Shown one piece after another: positions 21,201 to 29,865 of a DNA stretch of 64,000 nucleotides. Below the pieces are notes generated by a model that saw only the letters and a list, made by a program, of their open reading frames with translations, made no database searches and was not told where the DNA came from. Source of the stretch: CAZDWZ01 sp964509425 (GTDB taxonomy: Bacteria > Bdellovibrionota_C > UBA2361 > SZUA-149 > CAZDWZ01); assembly GCA_964509425.1 (NCBI GenBank), contig CAZDWZ010000016.1:1-64000 (forward strand), in the 5' to 3' direction. How positions within the stretch are numbered: position 1 is the first letter of the stretch; each line of letters starts with the position of its first letter. Position numbers and translations under genes: made by a program.

Positions 21201-21360
21201 CGCTTTCCCCCTCTGTGGATACTCCTTACCCCTGTGCCTCTGTGGTTGATCCTTTCTTATCTCTCTTGAACCACAGGGGCACAGCGGTTGCACAGAGAAA
21301 GAAGCTAATCAGCCAAATCATCTCCACTCTGCGTCCTCAGCGTCCTCTGCGGTTGGATTT
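21201..21360. repeat. Intergenic repeat with CCTCTGTGGTT-type arms
   Basis: The sequence CCCCTGTGCCTCTGTGGTT (21230-21248) and its near-inverse AACCACAGGGGCACAG (21270-21285) face each other, and GCGTCCTCTGCGGTTG stands at 21340-21355. The last 16 bases recur exactly at 63838-63853, and related units lie at 58675-58739 and 63934-64000. These belong to a dispersed intergenic repeat family. No gene is seen in the 300-bp gap up to hflK. Confidence 0.6.
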
Positions 21361-21498
21361 CGATGACCACCGAATAGTGGCGACGAATCCTGAGCCCATA
21401 GACCGGAGTTCGATACCGCAAGGCGATCGCAAATTTCGAGATGCGAATGCTCAATTCGTGCTATCGAGGATCTGCAAAACTTCGGAGGTCTCCCGCAT

Positions 21499-22488
21499 AT
21501 GGACAATATCAGGCGGATTGGTGGAAAAAGCGGCTTTACCCCGAGTCTCCCGTCTTTCGCGGCACTTCTCGGCCCCGTGGGCATTTTGTTCATCCTGCTC
21601 CTCGGCTGGACCTCGTATTACACGATTCCCGCGGAGTCCGAGGGTGTCCTGCTTAGGTTCGGCCGTTACCTAGGAACCGTCGATCCGGGCCTCCATTTCA
21701 AGTGGCCGCTTGGAATCGATCATGTTGAAATCCTGCCCACTCGCCGGCAGCTCAAGATGGAATTCGGTTACTCGTCTGGAGATTATTCAAATCCCGATCA
21801 AGTCGGCGAAGATCCCGAGACCGAAAAATCGATGGTGACCGGGGATCTCAACGCTGCGCTTGTCGAGTGGGTCGTACAATATCGTATTCAGGATCCGAAA
21901 CAGTATCTCTTCGACGTCCGAGATCCCGGCGCAACTCTCCGCGATATCTCTGAGGCCGCGATGCGTGAAGTGGTGGGAGATCGTACCGTTGACGAAGTAA
22001 TCACCGTCGGCCGGCAGGAAGTTGAAAGTGCCGCGCTCCAACGGCTTCAGGCGATGGTAAAAATGTACGAGCTTGGAATCATGGTTGATCAGGTCCAACT
22101 GAAAAATGTGAATCCGCCCGAGGCGGTTCAAGGCTCCTTCAACGAAGTCAACAAGGCAAAGCAAGATCGGGAAAACGCGATTAACGTCGCAAACGGGGAA
22201 TACAATAAGGCGGTTCCCAGAGCGAAGGGAGAAGCCGATTCGTCAATTCAATCTGCCGAGGGTTACCGGTTCAAGCGAATCAACGAAGCGGAAGGGGATG
22301 TCGCCTCCTTCAACTCCATGCTCGAGCAGTACACGAAAGCTCCAGAAATCACGCAAACACGAATCTACCTTGAGACCATGGCTGACATAATCCCTCAGGC
22401 CGGCCAAAAGATCATCGTCGACGAGGCGCTGCAGCAGTGGATGCCTCTCTCACCGTTTACAACCAAGGTCATCGAGGCACGCGAATGA
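21499..22488 (+). CDS. hflK: HflK-type SPFH protein (FtsH modulator)
   Basis: This 329-residue inner-membrane protein has one helix at residues 23-43 and a periplasmic SPFH/band-7 domain (residues 45-260: YYTIPAESEGVLLRFGRYLGTVDPGLHFKWPLG...). HflK forms a complex with HflC around the AAA protease FtsH and limits its access to membrane substrates. The C-terminal part has the helical AKQDRENAINVANGEYNKAVPRA region and ends VDEALQQWMPL, as in HflK. The GGAGG ribosome site is about 10 bp before the ATG. Its stop overlaps the hflC start (ATGA). Confidence 0.93.
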   Translation: MDNIRRIGGKSGFTPSLPSFAALLGPVGILFILLLGWTSYYTIPAESEGVLLRFGRYLGTVDPGLHFKWPLGIDHVEILPTRRQLKMEFGYSSGDYSNPDQVGEDPETEKSMVTGDLNAALVEWVVQYRIQDPKQYLFDVRDPGATLRDISEAAMREVVGDRTVDEVITVGRQEVESAALQRLQAMVKMYELGIMVDQVQLKNVNPPEAVQGSFNEVNKAKQDRENAINVANGEYNKAVPRAKGEADSSIQSAEGYRFKRINEAEGDVASFNSMLEQYTKAPEITQTRIYLETMADIIPQAGQKIIVDEALQQWMPLSPFTTKVIEARE

Positions 22489-23456
22489 AAGCAATCTTTA
22501 GATTATTCGGGTTTCTCGTCGCGCTCATGCTGTTCCTTTCGGTAACCGGGGCGTTTTATACCGTCAACGAGACCGAGCAAGTGATCATTACGCAGTGGGG
22601 AAAACCTCAAGGAGCGCCAGTCAAGGCACCGGGCCTCCATTTCAAAATTCCCTTTATCCAAACCGTGAATCGCTTGGATCGCCGGTTCCTGGAATGGGAC
22701 GGAGCGTCTGTCGGAATTCCGACGAAGGATAAGACCTACATCTACGTAGATGCGTTCGCGCGATGGCGCATTGATGACCCCCTCCCCTACTTCCTGCGCA
22801 TTCGAGATGAAAGAAGCGCACAGTCGCGCATTGAAGATATTATCGGAAGCGAAATCAGAAATGCAATTGCACGGCATGAGCTCATCGAGATCGTTCGCTC
22901 GGACAAGGAGCGAAAGCCCGCGACCGATGAATCCCTCATAGGCGGGGATGGAGTCGTGGGAAGCCTGGGTACTCTGCCGCCGATTTCCGTCGGCCGGCAG
23001 AGCATTGAACTCAGCATCAAGGAAGCCGCTGCCGCAAAATTAAAGGAATTCGGTATTGAGCTCCTCGATGTTCAGCTCAAGCGCATCAACTACAATCCCG
23101 ACGTGCTTGATAGAATCTACGAACGAATGATCAGCGAGCGGCTGCAGATAGCCCAGCGCTTTCGATCCGAAGGGGAAGGGGAAGCAGCGAAGATTGAAGG
23201 CCGGAGAGAACGCGACCTGAACGAGATTCGTTCCGAAGCGTATCGTAAAGTGCAGCAAATCCGCGGTGAGGCCGACGCAAAGGCGAGTGAAGTCTATGCG
23301 CGCGCATATACTCAAAACCCGCAAGCGGCCAGCTTCTATCACTTCCTGAAAAGCATGGAGACCTACCGCACGATTATCGGGAAAGATTCCACGCTTATTC
23401 TTACGACCGGAAGCGATCTCTATTCGCTCCTGAAAAAGGAGTCGCCGAAGAAGTAA
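22485..23456 (+). CDS. hflC: HflC-type SPFH protein
   Basis: This 323-residue partner of HflK has an N-terminal helix (residues 4-24), then a band-7 domain: YTVNETEQVIITQWGKPQG, GLHFKIPFIQTVNRLDRRFLEWDG, DAFARWRIDDPLPYFLRI. A long helical stretch follows (MISERLQIAQRFRSEGEGEAAKIEGRRERDLNEI), then a closing DSTLILTTGSDLYSLL typical of HflC. It is chosen to start at 22485, overlapping the hflK stop by 4 bp; an upstream frame from 22437 only overlaps hflK. The pair probably controls FtsH-dependent quality control. Confidence 0.93.
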   Translation: MKAIFRLFGFLVALMLFLSVTGAFYTVNETEQVIITQWGKPQGAPVKAPGLHFKIPFIQTVNRLDRRFLEWDGASVGIPTKDKTYIYVDAFARWRIDDPLPYFLRIRDERSAQSRIEDIIGSEIRNAIARHELIEIVRSDKERKPATDESLIGGDGVVGSLGTLPPISVGRQSIELSIKEAAAAKLKEFGIELLDVQLKRINYNPDVLDRIYERMISERLQIAQRFRSEGEGEAAKIEGRRERDLNEIRSEAYRKVQQIRGEADAKASEVYARAYTQNPQAASFYHFLKSMETYRTIIGKDSTLILTTGSDLYSLLKKESPKK

Positions 23457-23483
23457 GGTAACACGAGCGCTGCTGAGCGGACT

Positions 23484-24230
23484 CTACCCTCGGAGTACGT
23501 TGAGCTCTGCAGCGGCACCTCGTGCGAGCAGCATTCCTTCCGTCGCGACGGTAATAAGCGAAAATCCCTCCGCGATGAATCGAGAGGCTGAGGCAGCAGA
23601 CGCGCAGAAAATTCCGAGCGGAATATTCTTCGAGGCCGCAACATTGCGAACTCTCTCGATAGCTTGCAATACCTGCGGCGCTTCGACGGCGCCCGGTTGC
23701 CCCACACTGCCGCTAAGATCATACGGTCCGACAAAAAGCGCATCGACACCCTTCACCGCGGCAATCTCCTCGATAGCCTCAACTCCTTTAATGTGTTCGA
23801 TTTGGAGAACGACGAGCGAAGTCTCGGCAGCCGATTTCATGTAATCAGAAAAATTGGTCCCAAAATTGCAGGCTCGTCCCAACCCAACGCTTCGCGTTCC
23901 AAGAGGCGGATAGTGAGCGAGGCTTACGGCCGCCTCCGCATCTTCTCGGGAATTCACTTGGGGAACGATGATCCCGGCAGCTCCCATGTCCAACGCTTTT
24001 CGAATCCCAAGCTCGCTTCGGGATTCAACCCGGACGAGCGCGGCAGCTCTGTCACCAATCGCCTGAAGCAATCGCTGCCCTTCGGTCGGACCCATCGCAG
24101 AGTGCTCCAAGTCGATGAAAAACCAGTCGAAGCCGGAGCGAGACAGGATTTCGGCCGCTTCAGGCGATCCCAGCCCCAACAAGGTTCCTAGAAGCAGATC
24201 GCGTTTTCTCAATCGTTCGTGGAAACTCAT
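23484..24230 (-). CDS. HpcH/HpaI-family aldolase
   Basis: This 248-residue TIM-barrel aldolase of the pyruvate-dependent class II family (4-hydroxy-2-oxoheptanedioate or 2-keto-3-deoxy-sugar acid aldolases) has the motifs DWFFIDLEHSAM (catalytic His near residue 45), ALVRVESRSELGIRKALDMGAAGIIVPQVNS, YPPLGTRSVG, ALFVGPYDLSGSVG (metal/substrate loop). The usual metal ligands, Glu and Asp, are in LQIEHI and GPYDLS. The exact substrate is not deducible. It is the last gene of a minus-strand run that starts at 27600, 33 bp after the Sel1-like gene. Confidence 0.9.
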   Translation of the reverse strand: MSFHERLRKRDLLLGTLLGLGSPEAAEILSRSGFDWFFIDLEHSAMGPTEGQRLLQAIGDRAAALVRVESRSELGIRKALDMGAAGIIVPQVNSREDAEAAVSLAHYPPLGTRSVGLGRACNFGTNFSDYMKSAAETSLVVLQIEHIKGVEAIEEIAAVKGVDALFVGPYDLSGSVGQPGAVEAPQVLQAIERVRNVAASKNIPLGIFCASAASASRFIAEGFSLITVATEGMLLARGAAAELNVLRG

Positions 24231-24263
24231 TTGCCTCTGGTTCGTCTCTCGCGATTCGCAAGG

Positions 24264-24839
24264 TTATTTGCAGGCGATTACGAGATCGGCTGCCCGCGGT
24301 GCGGCGATCTGTGCAAGCTTCTCGGCCGCGCGCTTATCTCCTTCCGCTCTCTCCTCTGGACTTCCTTTGCAGAAGGCATCGCGCCTGGCGAGTGCAGCGA
24401 CTTTCTCGCTCAGCTTACGACCGACTGCGGCCCACGCGTAACACTCTGCCTTATCCAATTTCAAACCGGCTCCCATCGCGCCGTTGTAATAATCCGGGAG
24501 AAGCATGATCGCTCCCATCGAACCAGCCGACGCCGCTTTCAGGTAAAGTTCGAGCGCTTGTTTCGTGTCTTTCGGAACACCGTTCCCCGCCTCGTAGGAA
24601 TAGCCCATCGCGAACTGGGCAAAGGGGTGATTCTTCTCTGCACATGCCGCAAGCGTTTGTATGGACTCTTTAACCTCTGCTTCCGGAATCGGAGTTAAGA
24701 TATGCGTCATCAGGCGTGAATGAGCGTTACAGATTTTTTCCTGAGTGCATACTGGCGGAGTGGCATCTTCAGCGTTTGCGACACCTATGCCGAAGAAGAA
24801 AACAGCTAAACTGAGGATACCGCACTTTCCGGATCGCAT
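24264..24839 (-). CDS. Secreted Sel1-like repeat protein
   Basis: This 191-residue protein has a signal peptide (residues 1-22, LSLAVFFFGIGVANA) and a strong AGGAAAGGAA ribosome site. Three Sel1-type repeats are visible: HPFAQFAMGYSYEAGNGVPKD, ALELYLKAASAGSMGAIM and LDKAECYAWAAVGRKL. It has six cysteines in the mature part. Such repeats serve as protein-interaction scaffolds; in Gram-negative bacteria they often act in envelope homeostasis. It lies in a compact operon, 15 bp after the GNAT gene. No more specific role can be drawn. Confidence 0.82.
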   Translation of the reverse strand: MRSGKCGILSLAVFFFGIGVANAEDATPPVCTQEKICNAHSRLMTHILTPIPEAEVKESIQTLAACAEKNHPFAQFAMGYSYEAGNGVPKDTKQALELYLKAASAGSMGAIMLLPDYYNGAMGAGLKLDKAECYAWAAVGRKLSEKVAALARRDAFCKGSPEERAEGDKRAAEKLAQIAAPRAADLVIACK

Positions 24840-24854
24840 TTCCTTTCCTCGTAC

Positions 24855-25376
24855 TTATATTTCCGTAAACTCTCTCGCGTAGAGCCGATCAGGATGAGTG
24901 AACCCATCCAGCATTACATCCTTCTCATATTCCATACCGAGTTTGAGTGCGACACCTATTGAGGCTAGATTTCCGGGATCCACCATCGCAATCAAGCGCT
25001 TTTTACCAAGCTCGGAAAACGCGTAGTCTTGAACTCTCAAAGCCGCTTCAGTTGCAAACCCCTTTCCCCAGAAAGCCGTTCGAAGCCGGTAACCCACTTC
25101 TATTTCAGGTCGTCCGTCGATATTTGGAAAATAGAATAACCCACAATAGCCGATCACCTCACCGCTCGTCTTCTCGACGACCGAGAGCGGACCATGGCCC
25201 CACTCCGGATAGTAATGAGTCAAACACCGCTGAATCCATTCTCGAACCTCAGCTTTCGTTTTCGTTCCTGAGCTAAAGCGCATGACTTCGAGATCGCCGA
25301 ACACCTCGTCGAAAGCACCAGCGTCCCGGATATGAACGGCCCGCAGCAGCAATCGTGAAGTTTCGAGCTCCACCAT
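24855..25376 (-). CDS. GNAT-family N-acetyltransferase (RimJ/RimL-like)
   Basis: This 173-residue acetyltransferase follows the RimJ/RimL pattern: start ETSRLLLRAVHIRDAGAFDEVFGD, then GHGPLSVVEKTSGEVIGYCGLFYFPNIDGRPEIEVGYRLRTAFWGKGFATEAALRVQDYAF (with the acetyl-CoA loop RxxxxGKG, here RTAFWGKG) and the closing IALMVDPGNLASIGVALKLGMEYEKDV. The substrate cannot be said. The start is 6 bp after the stop of the methyltransferase gene; the two are co-transcribed. Part of the minus-strand run 27600-23484. Confidence 0.9.
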   Translation of the reverse strand: MVELETSRLLLRAVHIRDAGAFDEVFGDLEVMRFSSGTKTKAEVREWIQRCLTHYYPEWGHGPLSVVEKTSGEVIGYCGLFYFPNIDGRPEIEVGYRLRTAFWGKGFATEAALRVQDYAFSELGKKRLIAMVDPGNLASIGVALKLGMEYEKDVMLDGFTHPDRLYAREFTEI

Positions 25377-25382
25377 AAAAAA

Positions 25383-26102
25383 TTATGCCGCTCGGGCCAA
25401 CGTGAAGAAACTCGTTTCATCGAAGTTGTCACCTTGTTCCAAAACTTCCAGAGAAGCTTTGGTGAGAAATCGCGAGATCTCCGTCCGGGACCAAGCGCGG
25501 TGCTCCATCGAGTCTTTAAATTCAAACGGTCGCCCGGCGAACTCTCCGGAATATTCGGCAGCCCACCGCACAACGAAAGGCAAACGAGAGACAAGCGTGG
25601 TGCACGAATCGCGGATAATTTTCGTCTCACCCGCTGCTGCATTCACGCGGCCGTTGAAGTAGCTCGTTTGCTGAATCTTCGTATCCTCGTAGTTATCGAA
25701 AAATATTCTTCCTCCGGGCCGCAATGCTCCCCGACAGGAATCAAGTGCTGAGCGGAGATCTTCGTCAGTGATCATGTGGGTGAATACCCTCCCGACAACG
25801 AGGATGAGATCAAACTCATTTTGATACGGTAAGGCACGGAGATCTGCCGTTTCGACTCTCGTGTTGGGAAGCAGAACACGCCCGACATCGACCATCTCAT
25901 CGCTGTAATCAACAACAGTCAGTGAATACCCGGAGTCGACTAGAAATTGCGCGAGCCGGAACATGCCTCCCACGAACAACACTCGTTCGTGCGCTTCTAT
26001 TCTGGAATGCAACTGTATAAACCGCCCGACGGATTCGGGGTCCAGCGTCAATTCGTAAAATTTCGCGCAAATAGCCGCGTGTATCGAATACGTGCTGGTC
26101 AT
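25383..26102 (-). CDS. Class I SAM-dependent methyltransferase
   Basis: This 239-residue methyltransferase contains a Rossmann motif I RVLFVGGMFRLAQFLV, with GG in place of the usual GxGxG, then motif SLTVVDYSDEMVDVGR, the ADLRALPY acidic loop, FDLILVVGRVFTHMITDEDL and ALRPGGRIFFDNYED. The VGGM variant of the first loop departs from consensus and may matter for SAM binding. It overlaps the stop of the hydrolase gene by ATGA (start 26102). No substrate is deducible; two methyltransferases lie in this operon. Confidence 0.86.
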   Translation of the reverse strand: MTSTYSIHAAICAKFYELTLDPESVGRFIQLHSRIEAHERVLFVGGMFRLAQFLVDSGYSLTVVDYSDEMVDVGRVLLPNTRVETADLRALPYQNEFDLILVVGRVFTHMITDEDLRSALDSCRGALRPGGRIFFDNYEDTKIQQTSYFNGRVNAAAGETKIIRDSCTTLVSRLPFVVRWAAEYSGEFAGRPFEFKDSMEHRAWSRTEISRFLTKASLEVLEQGDNFDETSFFTLARAA

Positions 26103-26830
26103 GCGTCGGCCCGAATATTCTCCCGCGCGAACCGACAGACTTCATCCACGGCTCGACTCGCCGAGCGTTGTAGCAGGAAGTGCGGTCCATTTATAGGTAT
26201 CAGGAGGGCATTCGGACCGAAGGCCCTTTCGCACGATGGAGGGACAAGCCGATCTTCAGTCCCTCTCAGATAACCGATTGGAATTCTTAATTCCGCCGGG
26301 AGGGAAATAGGCTCAAGATTCGCTAAGATTCGGAAGCGTTGCGCCAGGACGCGAGTATCAACTTGCTTCAAGGCTCGATGAACGCTTTCGAGAAGCATTT
26401 TTGGGCAATTCTTCCCGAGACACGCAAACTCGATTGCCCAATCCGGCTTCGGACAACTGAAGAGTATCGAAAGCGGAAGGATTGATAGAAAACGAAGCAG
26501 GAAGGGGCGCGGCGGCGAGAGAAATGATGCGCAAAAAACTGCCGCGGCGACACCGGGATGCTTGAGCAGGCGAGCAGCGATTGGCCCGGAAAAGGATTCT
26601 GCAAGGAGGACAAATCGCCCAGAAGACGGAAGCTGCTCGCGAACGAGTTCGCACATCTCAGGCAAATCGACACAAGCTTCTCCCGGATATCGGACAACCT
26701 TCACACAATCCGGATTTGGAAACTCACTCAGGAATGGCTCGAACAAAAGACCAGTGCCATCTAAACCTGGGAGAAGCACGAGCGCCAGATCCGCCGGCCA
26801 CCGGGAGCAGCCGGAATCTTCGAGAGTCAC
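26099..26830 (-). CDS. Alpha/beta-hydrolase-fold protein
   Basis: This 243-residue protein fits the alpha/beta hydrolase fold: LVLLPGLDGTGLLFEPFL near the start (the oxyanion strand), and the nucleophile elbow AESFSGPIAARLL with Ser in G-x-S-x-G-like position (ESFSG). A later acidic residue lies in LRGTEDRLVPP, and a His near the end in INGPHFLLQ. These match the catalytic triad order Ser-Asp/Glu-His. The elbow sequence is ES-F-SG rather than GxSxG, somewhat unusual. The substrate is unknown. It overlaps neighbours on both sides by 4 bp, so it belongs to a tightly coupled operon. Confidence 0.82.
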   Translation of the reverse strand: MTLEDSGCSRWPADLALVLLPGLDGTGLLFEPFLSEFPNPDCVKVVRYPGEACVDLPEMCELVREQLPSSGRFVLLAESFSGPIAARLLKHPGVAAAVFCASFLSPPRPFLLRFLSILPLSILFSCPKPDWAIEFACLGKNCPKMLLESVHRALKQVDTRVLAQRFRILANLEPISLPAELRIPIGYLRGTEDRLVPPSCERAFGPNALLIPINGPHFLLQRSASRAVDEVCRFARENIRADA

Positions 26831-27600
26831 TTAATCGTGCCGAGAAAAAGCTGCGTATCGTAATCGAACGACACCTTGCCCTTGACCGCGTGTTTATCGA
26901 AGACTTTCTCCAACGCGTGCCGGGTTTTTGTATACGACTCATCTTTTGGCGACGGGGAGTACGAGGACGAAGAGAAGCGTCCGAAGAGACCGTCGCGATC
27001 AAAAGATTGCTGATTCTCCAACCTGAAAGTTTTGAAACCGTTCTCCTTGAAAAATTCCCGAATCACCGCCTCATTGATGTTTACCGGGTGAGAGGAGACA
27101 TAGGCTGGAATGTTCTCTCGCAGGAATGTTTCGTAGGCAGTTCCAAACTTTGTGCTCGAGTCTCGTTGATTCCAAATCAAACAAACGTATCCGCCCGGAG
27201 AGAGAATTCGACGGAATTCCGTCTTGGTATCTTCCGGTTGGAACCAATGGAATGCTTGCGCCACGGTGATAAGTTGCACGAGGCCGTCTTCGAGACCGGT
27301 GTCCTCCGCGGTCCCACGAACGCTTTGGAATCTCGGATTTGTGCCAAGCTTCGATTCCGCCGTCGTTCGCATATCCTTGTTCGGCTCAACCGCAAACACG
27401 GTGCAGCCGGTTTCTAATAGCAATGACGTGAAGATACCTGTTCCCGAACCGATGTCGGCCACGATGCTTCGAGCATCGAGTTGACAGTTCTCGGAAATGA
27501 TCTCCAAGATGTCTGCCGGATACGTGGGACGATATGCCGAGTAGACATCGGCTCTATTTGAAAAACGTTCAGTAGGCGATTGAAAGCTTGTGGAGTCCAT
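26827..27600 (-). CDS. Class I SAM-dependent methyltransferase
   Basis: This 257-residue methyltransferase starts with the FSNRADVYSAYRPTYPADIL segment common to the YcgJ/SmtA-type families. Motif I is VADIGSGTGIFT, then CTVFAVEPNKDM, the acidic VRGTAEDTGL loop, VQLITVAQAFHWF (typical QAFHWF) and LSPGGYVCLIWNQR. The HWF motif is shared with many bacterial methyltransferases of unknown target. It is the first gene of the minus-strand operon of methyltransferase, hydrolase, methyltransferase, GNAT, Sel1 and aldolase genes. The stop overlaps the hydrolase start. Confidence 0.9.
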   Translation of the reverse strand: MDSTSFQSPTERFSNRADVYSAYRPTYPADILEIISENCQLDARSIVADIGSGTGIFTSLLLETGCTVFAVEPNKDMRTTAESKLGTNPRFQSVRGTAEDTGLEDGLVQLITVAQAFHWFQPEDTKTEFRRILSPGGYVCLIWNQRDSSTKFGTAYETFLRENIPAYVSSHPVNINEAVIREFFKENGFKTFRLENQQSFDRDGLFGRFSSSSYSPSPKDESYTKTRHALEKVFDKHAVKGKVSFDYDTQLFLGTIK

Positions 27601-27830
27601 ATTACCCCTCCCGGTCTATCTCCAATCTCTTCCCATATCCTGTTCCCGCTGCCCAGATCCCACCAGAGGGAAGCTTCGCGAAGCAGACCCGAGCAAAAAA
27701 TCACCGGAAGCTCGAGTGCTTAGCCTGCATTTCTCGTAATTCATCTGCTGCGATGAGCGATATGACCGATCTGTATGGATTTTTTTGAGACCCCACTCCC
27801 CTCGCGACGATAGAAGGTGAGAAATACAGG

Positions 27831-29318
27831 CTACCTTTTCACCTCAGCTCGCGACTCGCAAAGCTCATGGGATCCACGCCGGAGAAAAACGCTCCAGCCC
27901 TTCATCGGAGCGGCATCCGTAGAATCCGAATATTTACGGCACCATTCGCCCGTCGCCGTGAGAATTGCCGGGAGCGCATATCGGTTCCTCCAAAGAACGG
28001 TATTGGGCTTCACCGTCTCGAAATATTGGAACCATTGCGAATTACCAAACACGGCATTTACGTACTGCGCCATTACCTTGGGATCGTTTACGTTCGTTCG
28101 TCCGTCAATTGGAACCGTTTGCTCCGGTGTCCCGTCGGGCTTCAAGAAACGGTACATGACATAGCCGCCATCTCCGAAGTCGTTCAACAGCGGAGCGGGA
28201 AGTCTGTTCTGCCGGATGAAGTTTACCGCAGCGACAGGGAGAGAGCTGCGATCGATCGGATTCCGTCCGGACTTAAAAAGCTGAAGTCCCGCGAGCGAGA
28301 GCGCCACGAGCGATATGATCAGCCCTCCCCGGCTGAGAAAAGTGTCGGCCGCCCGGTGTGTCCGATACACCGCGTGCGAAAGACCCTTGGCATTGATGAA
28401 GGTCGAGCTCTGCTCACGGTACAGAACACAGAGCGTGGCGCAAACGGCAACCGCCGCGTACGGAACGAACTTTTGGACGGCGAATCCGGCAATCACAAAT
28501 AACGCTGAAAACATGAATAGCGGAAGATAGCGGGGTTGATTCAGCTCAGCGTAAAGCGTGGAAAGCACCACGAGGGAAAGGAGCACCACGGCCGCCGAGG
28601 GATGCCAAATGCTCGCCGGTTGAAATTCGCTGATGATTGAATAGAGAAACGGGTGATCGGCCTTCTTCAGAGTCACCAGCCATTCAACTCCCAAATACGG
28701 AGTGAGAAGCGATCCTAAGAGCCCGATCGCAGCGAATGGTAAGACGCGTTTTCGGGAGCTCGCCGTTGATGCCCAAACCGCCGCCGCAACGATTCCGAAA
28801 ATCGTCGTGATTTGCGTGTTTGCCCAGAGGCAGCAAACGATCGCAAAAAACAGGAACGGCTTCCGGCGATGACCAGTGCGAACCTGATATCCGCAATAAA
28901 TAGCGAGAGCAAAATAGGCCCAGGTGAGACTCTGCGGCCGGAGATCAAAGTGATCCTGACAGCAGGCGAGAGCGAGCGCCGAAACGAGAGCTCCGAATGC
29001 GGAGCTTCCCGACAGGCCGGCAAAGACATAATAAAATGAAAAGCTGATGAAGAGCGCAAATCCGAAACTCAGGACGAACAGCCCGGGCCAACCGAAATGT
29101 TGTTCCACACCGGCAAACATCAGCTCGTTGCTCCAAGAATAGGCAACCCAAGGCTTTCCTGACGAGAACGTATTCCAGACATCGACCGTAGGCACTTGAC
29201 CATGGTGGAGCGTCCACCTGCCCGCCGCGATATGCCATCCCAGATCGGGATCGCCTATCGGATGGACGAGCATCGCCGCAAAACAAATGCAAAGTGAGAG
29301 AATCGCGAATGTTTTCAA
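27831..29318 (-). CDS. Large multi-pass membrane protein, unknown
   Basis: This protein of about 495 residues has ten or more hydrophobic helices and a C-terminal soluble part of about 130 residues. The periplasmic motif GDPDLGWHIAAGRWTLHHGQVPTVDVWN near residue 20 and AYSWSNELMFAG resemble the first loop of glycosyltransferase-like (GT-C/PMT) integral proteins, which suggests such a fold. The C-terminal part contains NFIRQNRLPAPLLNDFGDGGYVMYRF and VPIDGRTNV. TTG 29318 was chosen because GGAGG lies six bases upstream; the longer TTG at 29342 lies within the M23 gene. It closes the unit of coiled-coil protein, M23 peptidase and this gene. Function not established. Confidence 0.75.
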   Translation of the reverse strand: MKTFAILSLCICFAAMLVHPIGDPDLGWHIAAGRWTLHHGQVPTVDVWNTFSSGKPWVAYSWSNELMFAGVEQHFGWPGLFVLSFGFALFISFSFYYVFAGLSGSSAFGALVSALALACCQDHFDLRPQSLTWAYFALAIYCGYQVRTGHRRKPFLFFAIVCCLWANTQITTIFGIVAAAVWASTASSRKRVLPFAAIGLLGSLLTPYLGVEWLVTLKKADHPFLYSIISEFQPASIWHPSAAVVLLSLVVLSTLYAELNQPRYLPLFMFSALFVIAGFAVQKFVPYAAVAVCATLCVLYREQSSTFINAKGLSHAVYRTHRAADTFLSRGGLIISLVALSLAGLQLFKSGRNPIDRSSLPVAAVNFIRQNRLPAPLLNDFGDGGYVMYRFLKPDGTPEQTVPIDGRTNVNDPKVMAQYVNAVFGNSQWFQYFETVKPNTVLWRNRYALPAILTATGEWCRKYSDSTDAAPMKGWSVFLRRGSHELCESRAEVKR

Positions 29319-29319
29319 C

Positions 29320-29865
29320 TTAGCCCTCCGCCGTCGCGGCAAGCGAGGGAAAGATTTTTAATGGATCGAGAGCTTTCCCATTCACCTTCCATTCAAAATG
29401 AAGATGAGGGCCGGTGGCGGTACCTGTGCTGCCGACTCGTCCAAGCAACGCTCCGGCGGTAATTGTCTCGCCGACATTCACGAGAATTTCGCTCAGGTGG
29501 CCGTACAAAGAAATCCTGTTTTTTCCGTGATCGATGGTCACGAGCTTTCCGAATCCTGCGTAGCGATCGGCAAATACGACTCGGCCGCCCATGATCGCAC
29601 GGACATGACTGTTCTCGGGAACTGCCAAGTCTACACCCTGATGTTTCGCGCTGAATTTGCGGATCGGATGAACTCTCATGCCGAAGGCACTCGAGACGCG
29701 CGGTGTCAAAATCGGAAATACGATAGGATCGGAGGAAGTTTGTGCAAGTGCCGCGCGGCAAGTGAGCGGCGAAATCTGGGTTAAGAAGAGAATAACGAAA
29801 AGAGAAATGAAACAGCTGCGCAAAGGTTCGAAGTTATTCGCGCTCCGGACCTTTTTCTGCTGCAT
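29320..29865 (-). CDS. M23-family peptidoglycan endopeptidase (LytM-like)
   Basis: This protein of about 181 residues has an N-terminal hydrophobic leader (residues 17-38, FISLFVILFLTQISPLTCRA) and one LytM/M23 domain. The zinc site is complete: HQGVDLAVP (H-x3-D), and later TGPHLHFEW (H-x-H), with the GRVGSTGTATGPHLHFE stretch that marks active M23 peptidases. It cleaves peptidoglycan cross-links in the periplasm. The ATG at 29865 overlaps the 3' end of the upstream coiled-coil gene by 32 bp. An upstream coiled-coil SH3 protein may act as its regulator, as EnvC-like proteins do, though that is inference. Confidence 0.88.
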   Translation of the reverse strand: MQQKKVRSANNFEPLRSCFISLFVILFLTQISPLTCRAALAQTSSDPIVFPILTPRVSSAFGMRVHPIRKFSAKHQGVDLAVPENSHVRAIMGGRVVFADRYAGFGKLVTIDHGKNRISLYGHLSEILVNVGETITAGALLGRVGSTGTATGPHLHFEWKVNGKALDPLKIFPSLAATAEG